This document shows positions 59,013 to 64,000 of a DNA stretch of 64,000 bases, in pieces. This DNA is from HK1 sp965204915. Lineage in GTDB: Bacteria; Pseudomonadota; Gammaproteobacteria; HK1. The notes beneath the pieces were generated by a model, which was not told the origin of the DNA, ran no database searches, and worked only from the letters and a program-made list of their open reading frames with translations. Numbering within the stretch: the stretch's first letter is position 1; each line of letters starts with the position of its first letter. The translations under genes and the position numbers were made by a program. The stretch is from NCBI GenBank assembly GCA_965204915.1, contig OZ242023.1, positions 2,666,001 to 2,730,000 on the forward strand. The letters are read 5' to 3'.

Positions 59013-61362
59013 GGAGCCGGCTCGGCCGGCCGAAGCTCAGCACCAGCACTTCCCGCTTCGCCCGCGTCGCCGCCACGTGCACGAGCGCCCGCTCCCCGGT
59101 CTCCGCCGACTCCCGCTCCACCGCATCGCACCGTTCCTCCAGGGCGGCGGGCAGGGGCGCCAGGCCGTCGTTCATGGAGGCGATGACCACGCGGTCGAAC
59201 TCCAGGCCCTTGACCCGGTGCATGGTGGCGAGGCGTACCTCCTCCGCCTCTCCGTCGTCGATGGCGCCGGCTTCCAGGGTCACGGACTTCAGGCCCTCCT
59301 CTTCCAGCTCGGCGGCGACGGCGTCGCGCTCCCGGCGGGTGCGGGCCACGATGCACACCCCGCGCAACGGCTCTCCCCCGTCCCGCAGGCCCTCCAGATA
59401 GCCGGAGATGTACCTGGTCTGCTCCTCCCGGGTCTCGAAGTGCTTGCGGATCGGCGCCGGGCCGCGGGTCAGCGACCTGATGCCCCGGCCATCGTCCGCG
59501 CCGCCGTCGAGGTCGTCGATCGCGCGTCCGGCGAGCAAGCGGGCGGCCCACCGCCGGGTCTGCTCCGTGGTGCGGTAGTTGAGGCGCAGCTTGCGGGAGC
59601 GACCGCGCACGTCGATGCCGCAGCGCCCGAGCACCACCCGGTTGCGGCCGTAGATCCGCTGGTGGCCGTCGCCGGTGATGAAGAGGTCGTCCGGCCCCTG
59701 GGGGACGATGGCGCGGATCAGGCGCCAGGACTGGGCGCCCATGTCCTGTGCCTCGTCCACGATCACCGCGGCGTAGTCCAGCGCGCCCCGGTCCTCCTTC
59801 AGCAGGGCGGCGGCATCGCGGAAGGCGTCGTCCACTTCCTTCAGGCCCCGTTCGGCGAGCTGGGCGCGGTATTCCTCGAAGACGGGCCACACCCTGGCCC
59901 GCGCGGCCCGGCCCAGCCGGACGCCGCGCCCGGTCCGGGGGACGCGCAGGTACTCGTCCGCGGTGGTGACGCCGTTGGCCTGGACCACCTGCTCCCACTC
60001 GTCGCCGTAGAAGGCGTCGGGGAAGTCCAGGCCGGGGGGCTTCAGGTCCAGCGCCCGCTGCCAGGCCTCCCCGGCGTCGCGTCCGCGGTCGTACACGATG
60101 CGGAACCGGTAGCGCCGGCGGCGCAGGAAGTGCGCCACCCAGCGGTCCAGGTTGGTGACCTCGATACGCGCCATCTCCTCCGGCGTGCAGATCGCGCGCA
60201 GGTTGTTCTCGATGTCCGCGGCGAGGTTCCGGGTGAAGGTGGTGAACAGGATGCGCCCGGGTTGCAGATCCCGCGCGAACCGGCGCGCGCGGTGCATGGC
60301 GACCACCGTCTTCCCGGTCCCGGCGCCGCCCAGCACCCGCACGGGACCGTTCCAGCGCCGTTCCACCAGGCGGCGCTGGGACGGATGGAGGAACACCCGC
60401 CAGCGCTCCAGCGGCGCGTTGAGCATCGCTTCGAGCTCCATCTCGTCCTCGACCACGACGAAGCGCGCACGTGATTCGTCCCGTTCCAGGGCTTTCGCGA
60501 AGTCCCCGGTGTCCACCGGCTCCGCCGGAGCTTCACGCTCCAGGACAAGCTGTTCGTAGGTCTCTCCCGCCAGGTAGAGGAAGAGGGCCTCGTAGGCCTC
60601 CACGGGCAGGCGGGCCTGCATGGCGTCCAGCGCTTCTTCGCCGCGGACCATGCGCACCTCGGCCAGCATGGCGGGCGGCACCCCGAGCCGCGCCAGCTCC
60701 CGATCCTTCAGCGTCCGGAAGGCGGGGGGCGGCTCGTCGGAGGCCGCCGTCGCTTCGGCCGGTGGTCCGTGGGTATCTGCCGGCTCTCCCGACGTCCCGG
60801 CCGGTGTCCTGCCTGTTTCGGCAGACCGCCCGGGAACCTCGTTCGGTCGCCCTTCCGTCCTGCCCGGTTGCCGGCCCGTCTCGCCCGGATGCTCGGGCGG
60901 TTGCTCGTCCGGCCCGATCCGCGGCCCGGCCGCCCCCGCGTTCCGCCCGTCCTCCCGGCCGGAAGGCCCGCCCGCTGCGGTCTCCCGCCCTCGCTCCGGC
61001 GCCTCACCGGGGAAGTCCGTCATCGGCGCATACACCTGCAAGGCGCCGGTCTCGGGGTTGATGCGGCATTCGTGCCGCGCCGCCCATGCGTAGGCTTCGT
61101 CGTGCTTGTCCGCCCACAGGAGCATGTAGACGTCGCTTCGCTCGGGCTTGAGCACGATCGCCCGATAGCCCCGATCGATGCGCAACGACCGCATGGCGGG
61201 GTCGCGGGCCGTATGGATCCGTTCGTAGTTCAGCCCGGAGGCCGTGGGATCGGTGTTGAATCTTGCGATGAGCGAGCGCACCCCCTTCTGCTGGGCTCTC
61301 GGCAGCCGCGCATAGGCTTCCAGGAAGTCGCTGGACATCGCCATCCCGTGCCTTCCGTTCAT
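58987..61362 (-). CDS. UvrD/Rep-like helicase with RelE-like N-terminal domain
   Basis: 791 residues. Residues about 10-110 resemble the RelE/ParE toxin fold (FLEAYARLPRAQQKGVRSLI, MRSLRIDRGYRAIVLKPER, LWADKHDEAYAWAARH). A disordered Pro/Gly/Glu linker follows (about 125-220). The superfamily 1 helicase core has Walker A VLGGAGTGKTVVAMHRA, Walker B VIVDEAQDMG, motif III ITGDGHQRIYG, motif V/VI TMHRVKGLEFDRVV and VAATRAKREVLVL. Start 61362 overlaps the stop of the DUF1998 remnant (ATGA) and has GGAGAGGG ahead. A helicase linked to an RNase-fold suggests DNA/RNA surveillance or defence. Confidence 0.85.
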   Translation of the reverse strand: MNGRHGMAMSSDFLEAYARLPRAQQKGVRSLIARFNTDPTASGLNYERIHTARDPAMRSLRIDRGYRAIVLKPERSDVYMLLWADKHDEAYAWAARHECRINPETGALQVYAPMTDFPGEAPERGRETAAGGPSGREDGRNAGAAGPRIGPDEQPPEHPGETGRQPGRTEGRPNEVPGRSAETGRTPAGTSGEPADTHGPPAEATAASDEPPPAFRTLKDRELARLGVPPAMLAEVRMVRGEEALDAMQARLPVEAYEALFLYLAGETYEQLVLEREAPAEPVDTGDFAKALERDESRARFVVVEDEMELEAMLNAPLERWRVFLHPSQRRLVERRWNGPVRVLGGAGTGKTVVAMHRARRFARDLQPGRILFTTFTRNLAADIENNLRAICTPEEMARIEVTNLDRWVAHFLRRRRYRFRIVYDRGRDAGEAWQRALDLKPPGLDFPDAFYGDEWEQVVQANGVTTADEYLRVPRTGRGVRLGRAARARVWPVFEEYRAQLAERGLKEVDDAFRDAAALLKEDRGALDYAAVIVDEAQDMGAQSWRLIRAIVPQGPDDLFITGDGHQRIYGRNRVVLGRCGIDVRGRSRKLRLNYRTTEQTRRWAARLLAGRAIDDLDGGADDGRGIRSLTRGPAPIRKHFETREEQTRYISGYLEGLRDGGEPLRGVCIVARTRRERDAVAAELEEEGLKSVTLEAGAIDDGEAEEVRLATMHRVKGLEFDRVVIASMNDGLAPLPAALEERCDAVERESAETGERALVHVAATRAKREVLVLSFGRPSRLLTGPEACA

Positions 61363-62055
61363 CGGCCCTCTCCGGCGAGTACGTCCGCGATCGCTTCGCA
61401 AAGAGTATCGTCATCCGAGTCGAACACCCGCCACCCCGCCCCCGCGAAGGCGGCGGCGGGCGCTTCCCGATCCCGGAGCAGGATCGCGATCCTGCGATCC
61501 GGCCAGGCCAGCTCGGCCTCGGCGATCACCGCTCCCCGGTCTCCGGCGAGCTCGAATCCGACTTCCGGCACGGGCATCCCGCGCTCGAACAGCGTCGCCA
61601 GCAAGGGGCGCAGCTCGGGGGCGGCCAGCCCGATGGCTTCTTCCCGGTCCTCGCCGGACGGCGGCGCGAGCCCGGCCTCGGCTTCGGGGCCGGGAGCCGC
61701 CGGGCCGCCGGTCTCGGGAGCGAACTCCGGGTAGAGGCCGCTCCTTGCGCCGCGGCGGGCGGCTGGGCTCGGCGACGCCCTCGGATGGGCCGATCTCGGC
61801 CTGCGGCTCCACGTAGTACGTCTGCCCGCCCACCGTCAGCACGTAGCCCGGCTTGCCGCGCACGAGGTCGGCGCGCATCCGGACGGCGGCGCCGGTCCCA
61901 CCGATACCGGCAGTGCTGCCGACACCGCCAGCCCCGCCGGCACCATCCCTGTCCCCGTCTCCGTCGAGCTCGACGCGGCGCAGCGCTTCGACGAAGCGCG
62001 CTTCGAGCTCGCTTTCGAGCAGCGCGTCGATCCGGACCCCGCCGAGGCAAAGCAT
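61359..62055 (-). pseudogene. C-terminal remnant of a DUF1998-type helicase/nuclease
   Basis: N-terminal fragment frame: GGVRIDALLESELEARFVEA and YVLTVGGQTYYVEPQAEIGP. After a phase change near 61765 the last part reads LATLFERGMPVPEVGFELAG, AEAELAWPDRRIAILLRD, AAFAGAGWRVFDSDD. These are features of the C-terminal region of large DEAD/DEAH helicases with a Zn-binding DUF1998 and PD-(D/E)XK-like end. The helicase domains are missing upstream of 62055. Its stop is coupled by ATGA to the RelE-UvrD gene, so the two once formed one operon. A Gly-rich GGAGGVGSTAGIGGTGA linker lies within. Confidence 0.55.
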
Positions 62056-62237
62056 GGGCGGCGGGCGGCTCAGGCTGATAGCCTGTCCATGAGACGTGGT
62101 ATCCGGCCTTCCTGCCCTGCTTCCTCTTGCCCAGGCGAGCCACCTTGCCGAGGCCGCTTTTTGACAGCATCTTCCCTGCTGTATGAGAAGTCGAGCGGCG
62201 ACGAAGCCGTTCGTCACCCAAACCAGAGAGACTGGCG

Positions 62238-63494
62238 ATGACCACCGAGACCACCGACAGCGCGATGTATGTCCCCCACCCGACGCGGCGCGTCGTTCTG
62301 AGGCCTTTCCGGGTTTTCAACGCGGAGGGCGTCCCCTACCGGAACCGGCGTCGGTTCGCCACCGCCGTGGACGCGGCGGCCTGGATGGCCGAATCCGGAG
62401 TCTCCGGCTTCATCCAGAATCAGGTCTCCGGAGTCAGCCTCCTCCCGGAGGAGGTCGCGCGTCACCAATCGGTCGGCGCCCCGGGGGTATCCGTGATGGC
62501 GAACGACGTCGGTTATGTAGATGCCCTGGTCCGAACGTTGTGGCTCTGGGCCGACAAGCACCACCGGGAGGAACTCGATGGCCGTCATCCACGGGAGAAG
62601 GGTCCGCCGGTTCTGGCAACGGGGGCCGCATCGAGGAACGTCCTGGTCCCATCGCAGAGGTCGAAGGCGGATGGCATCCGCGCCGCCATCCGGGAAGGGC
62701 AACGACATCGCTGGTTCCGCAGCCTGAAGAGCTCCCAGGCCCTGACGCAGAGTGTGTTCGGGGCGATCCAGGTGTTCGACCGCCTCGATCTGTTCCAGGA
62801 CGTGCCCGCCGAATGCGGGCGGCCGGCTTTCTACGAGAGTGCCGACGGCTGGACGCTCGACCTCGAGCACAGCTTGCGCGGCCTGGAAGAGCCCAGACCA
62901 ACGAGTCTCGACGTGCTGGCCAGCGGACCGGGAGTGCGGGTTGCCGTCGAGTGCAAGCTCACCGAGGGGGAGTTCGGCACCTGCTCACGCCCGCGCCTGC
63001 GCCCCGGCGACGAGACCTGGCCCGAGCAGTATTGCAACGGAAGCTACACAGTACAGCACCGGCGCCGCAGCCGCTGTGCGCTGACGGAGATCGGGATCCG
63101 GTATTGGGACCATCTCCCCCGCTTGTTCGACTGGCCAGACGACCGCGACCATGAGCCGTGCCCGTTCGGGGAGACGTACCAACTGGCAAGGAACGCGCTG
63201 GCCGCGACCCTCACACCGGGCGGCCAGCTCGATCCGGGTCGAGGACACGTGCTCGTCGTCTACGACGCGCGCAACCCCGGCTTCCGGGGTGAAGCCAAGG
63301 CCGAACAGCAGTGGAAGGCAGTGGTCGCCTCATGTCGCGTCCCGGGACTGGTGCGCCGCGTGAGCTGGCAACGGCTGATGGCGGCCATCGCAGACACGCA
63401 GGAACTGGCGTATCTCGTGGACGGTGTGGCGGAGAAGTACGGCCTGGAGCCGGACCGGTCATGGAGTCAAGCCGGAGGTCCGGTCACTCGCTGA
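62238..63494 (+). CDS. PGN_0703-type putative restriction endonuclease
   Basis: 418 residues. The nuclease core is TSLDVLASGPGVRVAVECKL, a PD-(D/E)XK arrangement with Asp and ECK, preceded by SSQALTQSVFGAIQVFDRLD. It is followed by the Cys-bearing EQYCNGSYTVQ, CALTEIGIRYWDHLP and CPFGETYQLARNALAATL, which match the PGN_0703 family of putative restriction enzymes. A N-terminal domain (about 1-110) resembles no family I can name. It is divergent from the helicase remnant; no methyltransferase is nearby, so a role other than classical restriction is likely. Confidence 0.75.
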   Translation: MTTETTDSAMYVPHPTRRVVLRPFRVFNAEGVPYRNRRRFATAVDAAAWMAESGVSGFIQNQVSGVSLLPEEVARHQSVGAPGVSVMANDVGYVDALVRTLWLWADKHHREELDGRHPREKGPPVLATGAASRNVLVPSQRSKADGIRAAIREGQRHRWFRSLKSSQALTQSVFGAIQVFDRLDLFQDVPAECGRPAFYESADGWTLDLEHSLRGLEEPRPTSLDVLASGPGVRVAVECKLTEGEFGTCSRPRLRPGDETWPEQYCNGSYTVQHRRRSRCALTEIGIRYWDHLPRLFDWPDDRDHEPCPFGETYQLARNALAATLTPGGQLDPGRGHVLVVYDARNPGFRGEAKAEQQWKAVVASCRVPGLVRRVSWQRLMAAIADTQELAYLVDGVAEKYGLEPDRSWSQAGGPVTR

Positions 63495-64000
63495 GGGTGC
63501 ACAGCCGCCTGACTCCTCGTGGTATCGGGGCTGACAGCCACGATCCAGGAGTGTGGCTCCGCGTTCGCCGAAGTCGTCGGTGCTCCATCTTCCCGTTGTC
63601 GCCTTCTTCGTCGTCTCCGCTGCGGCCTGGGCGCAGGCCAGCTTCCAGTCCTCCACCGACGGACTCACCGTGGCGGCGGAGACGAGGACGCAGAGCCCGT
63701 TCAGCACGCCGAGCGCCTCGCGGTCGTTCCGCCACCGGGAGGCTGCGGCGCAAGCGTTCGACGATCCCGGACATCGGCTTCGGGCCGCCGTCCAGCACCC
63801 GGAGCAGGTTCATGAACGCGGCGTGCTCGCGAAGGCGGTCCGCAAGCGCGAGCCGCCGTTGCGCGGCCCCGAACGCGCCCTCGATGGGCGCGTCGAAGAA
63901 CAGCTCGTGCTGGGCGCGGAGGTATTGCTCGACCGTCGCGTAGCGCGCGGGGTCCACGTGCGCGGCCAGATCGTCGCGCCGATGGAGATACCGGCTGATC
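63484..64000 (-). CDS. Hypothetical protein, 5' end outside window
   Basis: Minus-strand frame open from the window end: ISRYLHRRDDLAAHVDPARY, TVEQYLRAQHELFFDAPIEG, then helices (RRLALADRLREHAAFMNLLR). The segment after about 63740 is Arg-rich, and another frame there (NGLCVLVSAATVSPSVEDW) looks more protein-like, so a frameshift is possible. It is convergent with the PGN_0703 gene and overlaps its end. No family recognised. Confidence 0.4.
   Translation of the reverse strand, partial: ISRYLHRRDDLAAHVDPARYATVEQYLRAQHELFFDAPIEGAFGAAQRRLALADRLREHAAFMNLLRVLDGGPKPMSGIVERLRRSLPVAERPRGARRAERALRPRLRRHGESVGGGLEAGLRPGRSGDDEEGDNGKMEHRRLRRTRSHTPGSWLSAPIPRGVRRLCTLSE

Overview
The window is GC-rich DNA with high GC at third codon positions. 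It opens with ntrY-ntrX-trkA-trkH, an arrangement familiar from Proteobacteria and often seen in Gammaproteobacteria. It also carries rmuC, def, an A-type RNase P RNA fragment, DppBC-type permeases and a lone TctC-type solute receptor. I infer a high-GC proteobacterium, most likely a gammaproteobacterium; the genus cannot be told. There are many catabolic genes and a lot of mobile and decayed DNA. No complete tRNA, 5S/16S/23S rRNA or CRISPR array was seen.

Region by region. 1-6.7 kb is conserved core: NtrY/NtrX two-component system, Trk potassium uptake and a small TPR protein. 7.0-11.7 kb is accessory: an AAA/DUF4143 ATPase, decayed coding debris, a Uma2-like tail, then a tightly coupled pair of a ParB-like protein and a protein with a nuclease-like core. 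11.7-18.7 kb is metabolic: CoxG-like protein, polysaccharide deacetylase, PLP aminotransferase, TctC receptor, class III extradiol dioxygenase and a cytochrome P450 with a clear upstream palindrome. 18.7-31.6 kb is a mosaic accessory island on the minus strand. It holds a 0.6 kb direct duplication of an SRAP/Y-family polymerase segment, an AT-richer orphan gene, a nonsense-interrupted secreted HNH nuclease, a glycosyltransferase, a DUF433/DUF5615 toxin-antitoxin pair, an array of small membrane proteins and modular secreted proteins, and two nitrile-hydratase-like leader peptide (NHLP) RiPP precursors with no modifying enzymes nearby. It ends in an integrase remnant and a transposase fragment.

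32-46.8 kb is catabolic again: glutamine-synthetase-like ligase, hendecad coiled-coil protein, aldehyde dehydrogenase, FAH-family enzyme, acetoacetate-decarboxylase-like protein with a MarR regulator, HAD hydrolase, gamma-glutamyltransferase, dihydropyrimidinase and exonuclease III. It is peppered with short mobile repeats. 47-52 kb is a mobile hot spot: an intact 1,664 bp IS with its 9 bp target duplication, another modular secreted protein, an RNase P RNA that lacks its 3' end next to an ISL3 remnant, and a broken vapBC pair. 52-59 kb returns to housekeeping and metabolism: peptide permeases, RmuC, peptide deformylase, thiolase and carnitine dehydrogenase. 59-64 kb looks like a DNA-processing or defence locus: a helicase with a RelE-like N-terminus, coupled to the decayed C-terminus of a DUF1998-type helicase, and a PGN_0703-type nuclease.

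Functional links. The dioxygenase (16 kb), aldehyde dehydrogenase (34 kb), FAH enzyme (35.6 kb) and MarR regulator (37.6 kb) together resemble a homoprotocatechuate-type meta-cleavage route, split by the accessory island. Five copies of a 150-190 bp element with 17 bp terminal inverted repeats and mostly perfect 7 bp target duplications show that a non-autonomous transposable element has been active here. Several pseudogenes (HNH nuclease, VapC, ISL3 transposase, secreted modular protein, DUF1998 helicase) show ongoing decay.
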